Shown: positions 1 through 6,914, numbered from the stretch's first letter. The stretch is 7,905 nt of DNA from Acidiferrobacteraceae bacterium (GCA_002713825.1 PAUU01000026.1:13149-21053), one strand, 5' to 3'. Numbers and translations are program-made. Notes: generated by a model not told the origin, from the sequence alone.

Positions 1-91
1 GCTCATTGCCGATGTGGCAGAGGGGTACGATCGCTATCCGGCAAGCCCCGAAGAAGCGCGAGCCCTGTTAGGTCTTGCCCCGGCTGCATAG
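1..91 (+). CDS. C-terminal tail of a probable BKACE (beta-keto acid cleavage enzyme, DUF849) protein, 5' truncated
   Basis: Only the last 29 codons are visible, in the frame beginning at position 2 and ending with TAG at 89-91. The tail contains the stretch YPASPEEARALLGLAP. BKACE/DUF849 proteins characteristically end in a similar ASP-x-EAR-x-LLGL sequence, after a helix that closes the TIM barrel. Family members condense a beta-keto acid with acetyl-CoA to give acetoacetate and a CoA ester; one subgroup acts on dehydrocarnitine in carnitine breakdown. The next gene starts 13 nt downstream, so the two are probably co-transcribed. The call rests on a short C-terminal motif only, and the catalytic zinc-binding residues lie outside the window. 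An unrelated protein with a similar tail cannot be excluded. Confidence 0.4.
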   Translation, partial: LIADVAEGYDRYPASPEEARALLGLAPAA

Positions 92-104
92 GAAACCAGC
101 CAAT

Positions 105-722
105 ATGAGCGCTAAGCAGTCTCCCCTGATAGAAATCGAGACGCCAGTGTTGCGGCCGGGCTCCGACGGACAGGCGCTGTTCTGGATGCAGGAATACGCG
201 TTCTGTGTGCATCTCAATTTACGTGGGGATTCGTCGAGCTCGGCTTTTTCCGAAGCCGTCAACGCTTTCTCTGGGATCGCATTGCCCGAGCACCCGAACA
301 CCTGTGTTTCCTCTGAGCACTGTCGCGTGGCATGGTTGGGCCCTGATGAGTGGCTGCTGATCGGGGCTGATGAAGAGTTCGGCGTCGCCACACTTGAAGA
401 TCGGCTTGCGCCGCTGCATCACGCGCTGACAGACCTATCAGGCGGGCAGACGATACTTCGGGTAGGGGGCGAGAACTGGCGGGACGTGCTGGCATCTGCC
501 TGCCCTTTAGATTTACATCCTCGAGTTTTTGGGGAAGGGGCCTGCGCTCAGACCATGATTGCCCATACGAACGCTCTGTTGATACCTTTAAGGGATCCGA
601 ACCGCGATGAAGCCGTTGATATTGTCGTGCGCCGAAGTTTCGCCGACCACCTCGCCCGCTGGCTGATGGACGCTGCGGCTGAAAGCGGCTTTGAATTCCT
701 GGCACCGGTAGGATCACCCTAG
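105..722 (+). CDS. Sarcosine oxidase gamma subunit-like protein (SoxG family)
   Basis: A 205-aa soluble protein. The SoxG signature is visible as AWLGPDEWLLIG (residues 76-87), followed by a TDLSGGQTILRVGG segment (109-122) and a region around SACPLDLHPRVF (131-142). This fold resembles the aminomethyltransferase (GcvT) fold. In heterotetrameric sarcosine oxidase the gamma subunit supports the SoxB/SoxA flavoprotein core, which oxidises sarcosine and passes formaldehyde to tetrahydrofolate. No soxB, soxD or soxA lies beside it here, so its partner is unknown; it may be upstream of the window or be another flavoprotein. The ATG at 105 is preferred because it follows the upstream stop by 13 nt. 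An in-frame TTG at 75 would overlap the preceding gene and add ten residues unlike the family. No strong ribosome binding site is seen. Spacing to the aminotransferase is 16 nt. Confidence 0.75.
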   Translation: MSAKQSPLIEIETPVLRPGSDGQALFWMQEYAFCVHLNLRGDSSSSAFSEAVNAFSGIALPEHPNTCVSSEHCRVAWLGPDEWLLIGADEEFGVATLEDRLAPLHHALTDLSGGQTILRVGGENWRDVLASACPLDLHPRVFGEGACAQTMIAHTNALLIPLRDPNRDEAVDIVVRRSFADHLARWLMDAAAESGFEFLAPVGSP

Positions 723-738
723 AGGTCGGGCCATTGGG

Positions 739-1656
739 ATGACGGAAAGGACGGCTTATTTCAACGGTGAGTACCTGCCCGAATCTAAGGTCTGTGTCTC
801 ATTCAGAGATCGCGGCTTCAACCTCGGCGATGCCGTCTTTGATGCCGAAAGAACCTTTGGCGGAGAAATTTTCCGGCTGAATGCGCATATTGACCGTCTG
901 TTTCGGTCGCTTGAAAAGGTGTCAATAGATCCAGGGTTGACCCCTGCGGAAATGACCGACATCACACGCGAGACCGTCGCCCGCAATCTTCCATTGCTCG
1001 CGCCAGGCGAAGATTATTGGGTGATGCAACGGGTGACACGCGGCCTCAATGTCGTTGGAGGCGAGTTGTGGCAGAGCAGTGGGGCAACGGTCATTGTCGA
1101 ATGCACGCCACTGCCGCTCGCTGCGCGCGCCCCGATGCTCCGCGACGGGTTAGACTTATTTACTCCGTCGCATCGGCGGGTCCCACCTGAAAGCCTCGAT
1201 CCGAACATAAAAAGCCACAATTACTTAAATCTTGTGATGGCGGATCTCGAAATTCGGGACCGTGCCGCTCACGCCTGGGCGATGTTGCTGGATACTCGAG
1301 GATTTGTGTCGGAAGGTATCGGCAGTAATGTATTCTTCGTCAAGGACGGCGAACTCCTTACTCCCAACGTGGACTATGTCTTGCCCGGAGTCAGTCGGGC
1401 GGTGGTGCTCGAACTGGCGGCGATGGAGGGAGTGGTGGCTCATGAAGTGGATATCTCTCCAGAGCAGGCACGCAGCGCGGATGAAGCGTTTATTACCTCC
1501 ACGAGTTTTTGTATCTGCCCGGTGCGCTCCTACGATGAGTCGAGTTTGGATAAAGTAGGTATCCCCGGCCCGATCACACGTCGACTGATTGACGCTTTTG
1601 CCAAAGAGGTCCAATTCGACTTCGTTGGACAGTATCTTGATGCGCTAACCAAATAG
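739..1656 (+). CDS. Class IV PLP-dependent aminotransferase (branched-chain / D-amino acid transaminase-like)
   Basis: A 305-aa protein, close to the usual length for fold-type IV aminotransferases. Visible hallmarks are the N-terminal SFRDRGFNLGDAVFD block (21-35), HIDRLF with phosphate-binding Arg54, the Schiff-base lysine Lys158 in DPNIKSHNYLN, and Glu192 in FVSEGIGSN, which contacts the pyridine nitrogen. GVSR at 217-220 and TSTSF at 253-257 form the rest of the phosphate cup. The family moves amino groups between amino acids or amines and 2-oxo acids. Subgroups include branched-chain, D-amino acid and (R)-amine transaminases plus aminodeoxychorismate lyase, and the sequence alone does not decide among them. 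It follows the SoxG-like gene by 16 nt and is probably in the same operon. The ATG at 739 has only a weak, distant AGAGG upstream, consistent with coupled translation. Confidence 0.85.
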   Translation: MTERTAYFNGEYLPESKVCVSFRDRGFNLGDAVFDAERTFGGEIFRLNAHIDRLFRSLEKVSIDPGLTPAEMTDITRETVARNLPLLAPGEDYWVMQRVTRGLNVVGGELWQSSGATVIVECTPLPLAARAPMLRDGLDLFTPSHRRVPPESLDPNIKSHNYLNLVMADLEIRDRAAHAWAMLLDTRGFVSEGIGSNVFFVKDGELLTPNVDYVLPGVSRAVVLELAAMEGVVAHEVDISPEQARSADEAFITSTSFCICPVRSYDESSLDKVGIPGPITRRLIDAFAKEVQFDFVGQYLDALTK

Positions 1657-1698
1657 GCTGTGGACCCCCTTCACAACCCTTTAGGAATCACTCCGTTT

Positions 1699-1727
1699 TT
1701 GACAGAATCCAGGTGGAAACCGACAAT
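1699..1727 (+). promoter_or_regulatory. Candidate sigma70 promoter for bioY and the downstream AOR gene
   Basis: A perfect TTGACA at 1699-1704 is separated by 17 nt from GACAAT at 1722-1727, which matches the -10 consensus at 4 of 6 positions. It lies in the 162-nt gap after the aminotransferase and would give a leader of about 85 nt before the bioY start. Downstream of it are a direct repeat TTAACCG (1764-1770) and TTAACGG (1785-1791), spaced 21 nt start to start, and the palindrome AGGCGCCT (1778-1785). No box matching the known BirA or BioR operators was found. This is a consensus match only. Confidence 0.4.
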
Positions 1728-1818
1728 ACCGCTTCGCCAATGCGACCCGCTGACAGATGCAGATTAACCGAACGCTGAGGCGCCTTAACGGCAGCTCGGC
1801 CAGACCAGGAGAAAGTTA

Positions 1819-2376
1819 ATGCAAAACACGCTTGCCCAGGAAATATGGCCGTTGGCCCGCAGTTCGCGAATGGCCCAAGTTCTGCTCGTTGTTGCGGGAA
1901 CGGTGTTGCTTGCAGCTTCTTCTAAAGTACAGGTCCCGTTTTGGCCTGTGCCAATGACAATGCAGACCTTCGTCGTACTGCTGCTGGGAATCGCCTATGG
2001 CCCACGCCTGGGATTTATTACGGGCGCACTCTACCTGGTTGAAGGGGCGTTCGGACTCCCGGTATTCGCTAAAGGGGCCGGGATAGCTTATCTGATGGGT
2101 CCCACTGGAGGCTATCTGTTCGGATTTGTAGTCGCCATGGGTATCTGTGGCTTGCTCGCACAACGTGGCTGGAGCCAGACCGTACTAGGGATGTTGGGCG
2201 TTATGATCGTTGGTCAAATCCTGATTTTCGCCCCCGGCGTACTGTGGCTGGGTGCCGTAATCGGCATGGATAAAGCGATCGCTCTGGGATTGACCCCATT
2301 TATTGCTGCGGAAGTGTTCAAGGCCGCCTTGGCGGCCGCAACGGTACCATTGATCTGGCGTGCTGTTAGCTATTGA
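1819..2376 (+). CDS. bioY: BioY family biotin transporter S-component
   Basis: A 185-aa, strongly hydrophobic membrane protein of the expected BioY size, with about six transmembrane segments. Family landmarks are VPFWPVPMTMQTFVVLLLG (39-57), an EGAFGLPVFA loop (75-84), MGPTGGYLFGF (93-103), FAPGVLWLG (137-145) and a C-terminal TPFIAAEVFKAALA segment (159-172). BioY is the substrate-binding subunit of ECF-type biotin uptake and can work with BioMN or with a shared energising module; no ATPase or T-component is in the window. In the lactococcal BioY, an Asp-x-x-Lys pair in the last helix contacts biotin. Here the equivalent appears to be Glu165-x-x-Lys168. A good AGGAG at 1807-1811, 7 nt before ATG, supports the start. 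It is followed after 66 nt by an AOR-family gene, an unexpected partner; biotin specificity is inferred from family membership. Confidence 0.88.
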   Translation: MQNTLAQEIWPLARSSRMAQVLLVVAGTVLLAASSKVQVPFWPVPMTMQTFVVLLLGIAYGPRLGFITGALYLVEGAFGLPVFAKGAGIAYLMGPTGGYLFGFVVAMGICGLLAQRGWSQTVLGMLGVMIVGQILIFAPGVLWLGAVIGMDKAIALGLTPFIAAEVFKAALAAATVPLIWRAVSY

Positions 2377-2442
2377 GCGTGCCCACGATTGAGGACGTCC
2401 GTGCAGTTGTGACGGGACTCAAAAGGACATAAAGGAGAAAAC

Positions 2443-4140
2443 ATGAGAGATTACCTGCACATACAGCTCGGAGACCAGACTGTTGACCGGCAGACCTTCA
2501 CCGGAGAACAGGTTGCCCGGTCGGGGCGCTATTTTATCGCCCGCGAGCTTGTGGCATGTGGCGCGGCTAAGGTCGAACCCCTGTCGGGCGACAATCCCCT
2601 GATTTTCTCAGTTGGCCCTTTTGCGGGTACCAATTTCTCTAACGCCAACCGGGTCAGCGTTGGTTGTCGCAGTCCATTGACCGGCGGAATCAAGGAGGCG
2701 AATGCAGGCGGGACCTTTGGATTCGCCTTGGGGCAGTTGGCTCTTGCGGGATTCACACTGCATGGAGCGGCAAGTGAATGGACCGTCATGCATGTCTCCC
2801 TTGAAGGCGAGGTCAACTTCTCGTCTGCGGATGATCTCATGGGGCTATCGAATTTCGACTGTGCCGCAAAACTGCACGAGCGTTTTGGCAAGAAAGTCAG
2901 TCTCGGAATCTGCGGGCCAGTCGGGGAGTATCTCGGCTTGTTGTCAGGTATCTCATTCAGTGATACGGATCTTCGACCGTCCCGTCTTGCAGCCCGCGGT
3001 GGCGTCGGTGCAGTGATGGGGGCTAAAAGAGTGAAGGCCATTGTCCTGGATCTCAACAAGATGCCAAAACTGCATGATCGAAAAAAGGTCATCGGGGCGG
3101 TGAAGCAGTACAACGCCATGATCAAGGAAGACGAGATCGCGCAGAACATGAAGACCTTCGGCACGGCACTGATGGCGGATACCCAGAATTATCTTGGGGG
3201 TTTGCCAGTCAGGAACTTTACTGCCGGGCAGCTTGTCGATCCGGATGAAGACGTAATGCGGATGGGGGGCGAATTTATCCGCGAGCAGAACCTTGAGCGC
3301 GGCGGCCAGACCGCCCACGCCTGTATGCCCGGGTGCACGATTGAATGTAGCAATGTTTATGTTGACAGCGAGGGAAAGGAAATTGCCTCGCCGGTCGAAT
3401 ATGAAACGATCGGCCTGATGGGGACAAACTGCGGGCTGACGGATCCGGATGAGCTTGCCCGGGTTAATTTCGTTGCGAATGACCTTGGCATTGATACGAT
3501 TGAAACTGGCGCCATGATTGCTGTGTTAATGGAGGTGGGCCAGGGCGCATTCGGTGACGTGAATTTCATGCTTAAGGTGCTGGAGGAGATTCGCAGCGGT
3601 TCGGAAAACGGCCGGATTTGGGCCCAGGGAACCGCCCGGGTCGGAGAGCATTACGGCGCTCAGCGGGTACCAGTCATCAAACAGCAGGCGATCAGCGCCT
3701 ACGATCCGCGTGTTGTCGAGGGGACGGGAATCACGATGATGATGACTGCCCAGGGAGCAGATCATACTGCCGGCAATCTTCCTAAGCTCGATTGCAGGGA
3801 GATGGAGGCATCTGAGATTGTGGCGGCAAGTTTCGAAGCGCAGCGGGTGATGGCAGCCTCTGATTCATTGGGTCTATGCATCTTTGGGCGTGGCGTCACG
3901 GATACCAATGTGGAATTCATCATCGACGCTATCAATAATGCCCTAGGGACCGAACTTCCAAACTCTTTCTATCGAGAACTCGGGGCCGAGACGCTGCATT
4001 TAGAGCATGAGTTCAACCGGGCCGCGGGATTCAGTGATGAAGATGACGAGCTTCCGGCGTTTTTCTATGAAGAATCGCTACCGCCGATGAATCGTGTAGC
4101 ACGTTTTCACGGAGAAGAAATCAACAAATTCCGAGAGTAA
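2443..4140 (+). CDS. Aldehyde:ferredoxin oxidoreductase (AOR) family tungsten/molybdenum enzyme, divergent subgroup
   Basis: A complete 565-aa member of the AOR family, whose enzymes bind a bis-pterin tungsten (or molybdenum) cofactor and one [4Fe-4S] cluster and oxidise aldehydes to acids or run the reverse. The N-terminal domain has CRSPLTGGIKEANAGGTFG (75-93), aligning with [17 protein letters not shown] in the second AOR at the window end. Cluster ligands are visible as Cys294, Cys298, Cys302 and Cys479. The first three have C-x3-C-x3-C spacing rather than the classical C-x2-C-x3-C. Pterin-binding motifs are DLGIDT (347-352) and DSLGLC (474-479). Glu319/Glu321 in the EYET segment and His441 in GADHTAG are candidate acid-base residues by comparison with Pyrococcus AOR. 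AAAGGAG at 2431-2437, 5 nt before ATG, fixes the start. No ferredoxin gene adjoins it. It ends 25 nt from a convergent gene. Substrate and electron partner are unknown. Confidence 0.88.
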   Translation: MRDYLHIQLGDQTVDRQTFTGEQVARSGRYFIARELVACGAAKVEPLSGDNPLIFSVGPFAGTNFSNANRVSVGCRSPLTGGIKEANAGGTFGFALGQLALAGFTLHGAASEWTVMHVSLEGEVNFSSADDLMGLSNFDCAAKLHERFGKKVSLGICGPVGEYLGLLSGISFSDTDLRPSRLAARGGVGAVMGAKRVKAIVLDLNKMPKLHDRKKVIGAVKQYNAMIKEDEIAQNMKTFGTALMADTQNYLGGLPVRNFTAGQLVDPDEDVMRMGGEFIREQNLERGGQTAHACMPGCTIECSNVYVDSEGKEIASPVEYETIGLMGTNCGLTDPDELARVNFVANDLGIDTIETGAMIAVLMEVGQGAFGDVNFMLKVLEEIRSGSENGRIWAQGTARVGEHYGAQRVPVIKQQAISAYDPRVVEGTGITMMMTAQGADHTAGNLPKLDCREMEASEIVAASFEAQRVMAASDSLGLCIFGRGVTDTNVEFIIDAINNALGTELPNSFYRELGAETLHLEHEFNRAAGFSDEDDELPAFFYEESLPPMNRVARFHGEEINKFRE

Positions 4141-4165
4141 GTGTTGAGACCGACGATCATTCGCC

Positions 4166-5494
4166 TCAGATACCAATAATCGGATGGATCTGCGAGCCGT
4201 CACTAAAGCGGGAGAAACGGAACGGTTCGGGGTCGACCAGCGGTGTTTCATTCATGATGAGATCCGCAGCGAGTTCTCCCGCCGCCGGCCCGATGCCAAA
4301 TCCGTGGCCGGAAAACCCAGTAGCAATAAAAAAGCCGGGCTGTTCAGAGACCTCTGAAATTACCGGCACCGCATCAGGAGTGACATCAATCATTCCTGCC
4401 CACTGTTGGGCGATGACTGCGTCGCGGAACACCGGAAAATCCCTCTCAAGCCGGGAGCGGGCTTTATTCAATAGTGGTTGGACCGGCGCAGGGTCAAGAA
4501 TGCGATGTGCTGTAAAAGGCTCTCCTTTGCCTGCCAGCGCCTGTCTGTGATGACTTAACGCCTCGGTAAAGGTCCTGCCTAAGCTGGGTCGCAGGTGTCC
4601 CTTGGCCATCCAGGCCAGTTTGCTGAATAACCCCATAAACTGGAGCGCGTCAGGCGTCAGTTCAAACCAGATAGCCGTATTGGGGGCAACTGTATAACCG
4701 CCATCTGCGCGGGGTCGAATCGCGAACCCAGGCGCGCTGATGCAGGATTTAAGACCTGCATTGATGGCGCTGGTACGCATAACCGATGATCGGACCTTCA
4801 ACTGAGGCAGTAGCAGGCGCTCGTGCGCACAAAACAGGCGTGACCATGCCCCGGCGGCCAGCAGAACCGCATCAGATCGGATCAGGCCGTTCTCGGTGAG
4901 GACCCCGCAAACCCTGCCGCCACTGATGTCGAGTTCGAGTGCTGCTGTTTGCGTCAGGATGGTCGCCCCTTTTATTTTCGCGCAGCGTGCGATTGTCGGA
5001 GCAGCAATAAAGGGTTCCGCTTTGCCGTCGGTCGGGCAATAAAGGGCGCCAGGCCAGGTGTGGGAGCTGCCCGGCAGATGCTTTGCGACCTCGGCTGTGG
5101 TAAGGAGGCCCGTATCAATACCAAAGGGCTCTGCGTATTCAAGCCATTTTCCGTGTGCTTCAAGACCTTGATCGGAATCAGCGAGATAGAGAGTGCCGCA
5201 GCGCTTGAAACCAACTTCTCCTTCGACGCGCTCATTCATTGCGGCCCATCTTTCCAGCGACTTCATGACCAGCGGAATTTCTCGAGGATCACGTCCTTGT
5301 TGGCGGCACCAACCCCAGTTGCGGGACGACTGCTCGGCACCGATCTCGCCTTTTTCGCAGAGCGTGACCGATATTCCTCTCTCAGCGAGGGTGAGTGCCG
5401 CACTGACCCCAATAATGCCGCCGCCAATGATGACGACGTCGGTCTTCTCCGTGGGGAATGGATCAGAACTTAGGGAATCAATGGGAATCGGCAT
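4166..5494 (-). CDS. DAO-family FAD-dependent oxidoreductase (amino acid/amine oxidase or dehydrogenase type)
   Basis: A 442-aa flavoprotein of the D-amino acid/glycine/sarcosine oxidase superfamily. The dinucleotide-binding motif is VVIIGGGIIGVSAA (20-33), with Glu47 at the end of the second strand to hold the FAD ribose. A distinctive SSRNWGWCRQQGRDP block follows (56-70). Near the C-terminus are QQWAGMIDVTPDAVPVI (363-379) and the FAD-closing GFSGHGFGIGPAAGE (393-407). Such enzymes oxidise a C-N bond of an amino acid, N-methyl amino acid or opine to an imine, giving a 2-oxo acid or an aldehyde. There is no signal peptide. The ATG overlaps the stop of the upstream flavoprotein gene by 17 nt. 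The bases before it are pyrimidine-rich rather than a Shine-Dalgarno, so translation is probably coupled. The SoxG-like product is a conceivable partner, but it is not adjacent. Exact substrate is not determinable. Confidence 0.85.
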   Translation of the reverse strand: MPIPIDSLSSDPFPTEKTDVVIIGGGIIGVSAALTLAERGISVTLCEKGEIGAEQSSRNWGWCRQQGRDPREIPLVMKSLERWAAMNERVEGEVGFKRCGTLYLADSDQGLEAHGKWLEYAEPFGIDTGLLTTAEVAKHLPGSSHTWPGALYCPTDGKAEPFIAAPTIARCAKIKGATILTQTAALELDISGGRVCGVLTENGLIRSDAVLLAAGAWSRLFCAHERLLLPQLKVRSSVMRTSAINAGLKSCISAPGFAIRPRADGGYTVAPNTAIWFELTPDALQFMGLFSKLAWMAKGHLRPSLGRTFTEALSHHRQALAGKGEPFTAHRILDPAPVQPLLNKARSRLERDFPVFRDAVIAQQWAGMIDVTPDAVPVISEVSEQPGFFIATGFSGHGFGIGPAAGELAADLIMNETPLVDPEPFRFSRFSDGSQIHPIIGI

Positions 5495-6902
5495 TGGGAG
5501 GTGGGATGACCTTCCCGGGGTTGAATAGATTGTCGGGGTCCAGCGCCTTTTTAATCGCCGCCATGACTCTTAAACCAGTAGGATCTTTGTACCTTTGCAT
5601 CTCATCAATTTTGGACATACCGATTCCGTGTTCGGCGCTGAAGGAGCCTCCCAATCCGGCGACGTAGTCATGGACAAGATTGTTCACTTCCGCCCATAGC
5701 GACAGGAAAGCTTCTGCGTCCATATCGGGCGGTTGCGAGAGATTGAAGTGAATGTTGCCGTCTCCTACATGGCCAAACGGACATGGCCTGATCCCCGGCA
5801 CCCGTTTGGCGACGATGGCCCACGCCGTTTCGATAAATTCGGGTACCTTCGAGACCGGAACGGAAACGTCATGTTTTATGCTCGCGCCTTCGAGACGTTG
5901 CCCCTCTACAATCCCTTCCCGTAACTTCCAAAGTGACTTGGCCTGCTGTTCACTTGATGCGATGACCGCGTCGTGAATGTCTCCCGCCTCAAATGCATGT
6001 TCAAGAATCGCTGAAAGCAGGGTATCGACGTTGATGGCGTCGCCACTGGCCTGGAGCGAAAGCAGGACATACCACTCATGGGGCGTTGTCATCGGATCAA
6101 AGCAGCCTGACACGTGCTTGAAGGCAAAGTCGAGGCCGACCCGGTGCATAAGTTCGAAGCTGCACAGAGTGCCTCCACTTCCTGATTGGGCGCGCTCCAG
6201 GAATGCGATGCTAGCCGGGAGATCGCGCAACGCAACAAGCGCTGTTGCGCTTTGGTCAGGGTAGGGATAAAGCTTTAGCGTTGCGGCGGTAATGATGCCG
6301 AGCGTGCCCTCGGAGCCGATGAGTAGTTGTTTGAGATCATATCCGGTATTGTTTTTCCTGAGGCCGTGCAGATCAGACAGTAACTCGCCATTCGGCATCA
6401 CGGCCTCAAGACCCAGAACCTGATCTCTTGCATTGCCGTAACGCAGAACGTTTATGCCCCCGGCATTGGTCGCGAGGTTTCCACCGATTTGGCAACTGCC
6501 TTCCGCCGCCAGGCTGAGCGGAAAAAACCGCCCGGCGTCACGTGCGGTTGCTTGAAGTACTGCCAGTATGCACCCCGCCTCCACCGTCATCGTGTTGTTG
6601 GCTGGATCGATGGCGCGAATCTGGTTGAGCCGCTCGAGACTGAGGATGATTTGGTCGACGTGTGCTACAGCGCCGCCACAAAGTCCGGTGTTACCGCCTT
6701 GTGGCACCAACGGCGTTTTCTGTGCAACGCAGGCCTTCACCACTTCCTGAACCTCAGCGGCATCTCGAGGTCGAACGATGATCTGCGACCCACCGTGGAA
6801 CCGTCCGCGCCGTTCTTCGAGATAAGGCTCCGCTTCGACAGGGTTGGTAATCACCCCTCGATCGTCGAGAATTTCACGAAGGTGTGAGAGCAGAGTATTC
6901 AT
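5478..6902 (-). CDS. FAD-binding 2-hydroxy acid dehydrogenase (GlcD / D-2-hydroxyglutarate dehydrogenase-like)
   Basis: A 474-aa member of the VAO/PCMH flavoprotein superfamily, at normal length for the D-2-hydroxyglutarate and D-lactate dehydrogenase group. The FAD domain shows PQGGNTGLCGG (68-78), GSCQIGGNLATNAGG (135-149) and TGYDLKQLLIGSEGTLGII (186-204). The C-terminal catalytic domain has FGHVGDGNIHFNL (376-388) and SAEHGIG (422-428). By eye, His378, His385 and Glu424 match the metal ligands of human D2HGDH, His425 the catalytic histidine, and Arg328 and Lys343 two substrate-carboxylate residues. The threonine expected four residues after Arg328 is Val332, so the substrate may not be 2-hydroxyglutarate. 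The enzyme oxidises a D-2-hydroxy acid to a 2-oxo acid and passes electrons to a quinone or flavoprotein acceptor. It is the first gene of a two-gene operon. The start at 6902 fits family N-termini, but only a weak ribosome binding site is visible. Confidence 0.87.
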   Translation of the reverse strand: MNTLLSHLREILDDRGVITNPVEAEPYLEERRGRFHGGSQIIVRPRDAAEVQEVVKACVAQKTPLVPQGGNTGLCGGAVAHVDQIILSLERLNQIRAIDPANNTMTVEAGCILAVLQATARDAGRFFPLSLAAEGSCQIGGNLATNAGGINVLRYGNARDQVLGLEAVMPNGELLSDLHGLRKNNTGYDLKQLLIGSEGTLGIITAATLKLYPYPDQSATALVALRDLPASIAFLERAQSGSGGTLCSFELMHRVGLDFAFKHVSGCFDPMTTPHEWYVLLSLQASGDAINVDTLLSAILEHAFEAGDIHDAVIASSEQQAKSLWKLREGIVEGQRLEGASIKHDVSVPVSKVPEFIETAWAIVAKRVPGIRPCPFGHVGDGNIHFNLSQPPDMDAEAFLSLWAEVNNLVHDYVAGLGGSFSAEHGIGMSKIDEMQRYKDPTGLRVMAAIKKALDPDNLFNPGKVIPPPNADSH

Positions 6903-6914
6903 CGGTTAAATCAA

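Noticed and set aside
75..104. TTG at 75 as the start of the SoxG-like gene
   Set aside because: It would overlap the end of the preceding gene by 17 nt and add ten residues with no family resemblance; the ATG at 105 is better placed.
1659..1700. Terminator after the aminotransferase gene (TGTG/CACA arms at 1659-1675 and a T run at 1696-1700)
   Set aside because: The stem would be only 4 bp and the T run is 20 nt away and overlaps the candidate -35; it is not a credible intrinsic terminator.
1657..1818. BirA-type or BioR-type biotin operator upstream of bioY
   Set aside because: No TTGT-AACC/GGTT-ACAA pair and no TTATnnATAA palindrome is present; TTAACCG is only a partial half-site and its second copy is in direct, not inverted, orientation.
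2529..3164. 211-codon open frame on the minus strand inside the AOR gene
   Set aside because: It lies wholly antisense to a gene with clear AOR motifs, its product is low in recognisable motifs, and it has no ribosome binding site worth noting. It is a shadow of codon bias.
4141..4165. Bidirectional terminator between the convergent AOR and DAO-type genes
   Set aside because: The 25-nt gap contains no inverted repeat or T tract that would support one.
4949..5473. 174-codon plus-strand open frame opposite the DAO-type gene
   Set aside because: It is antisense to a well-supported FAD oxidoreductase, and the encoded sequence resembles no family I recognise.
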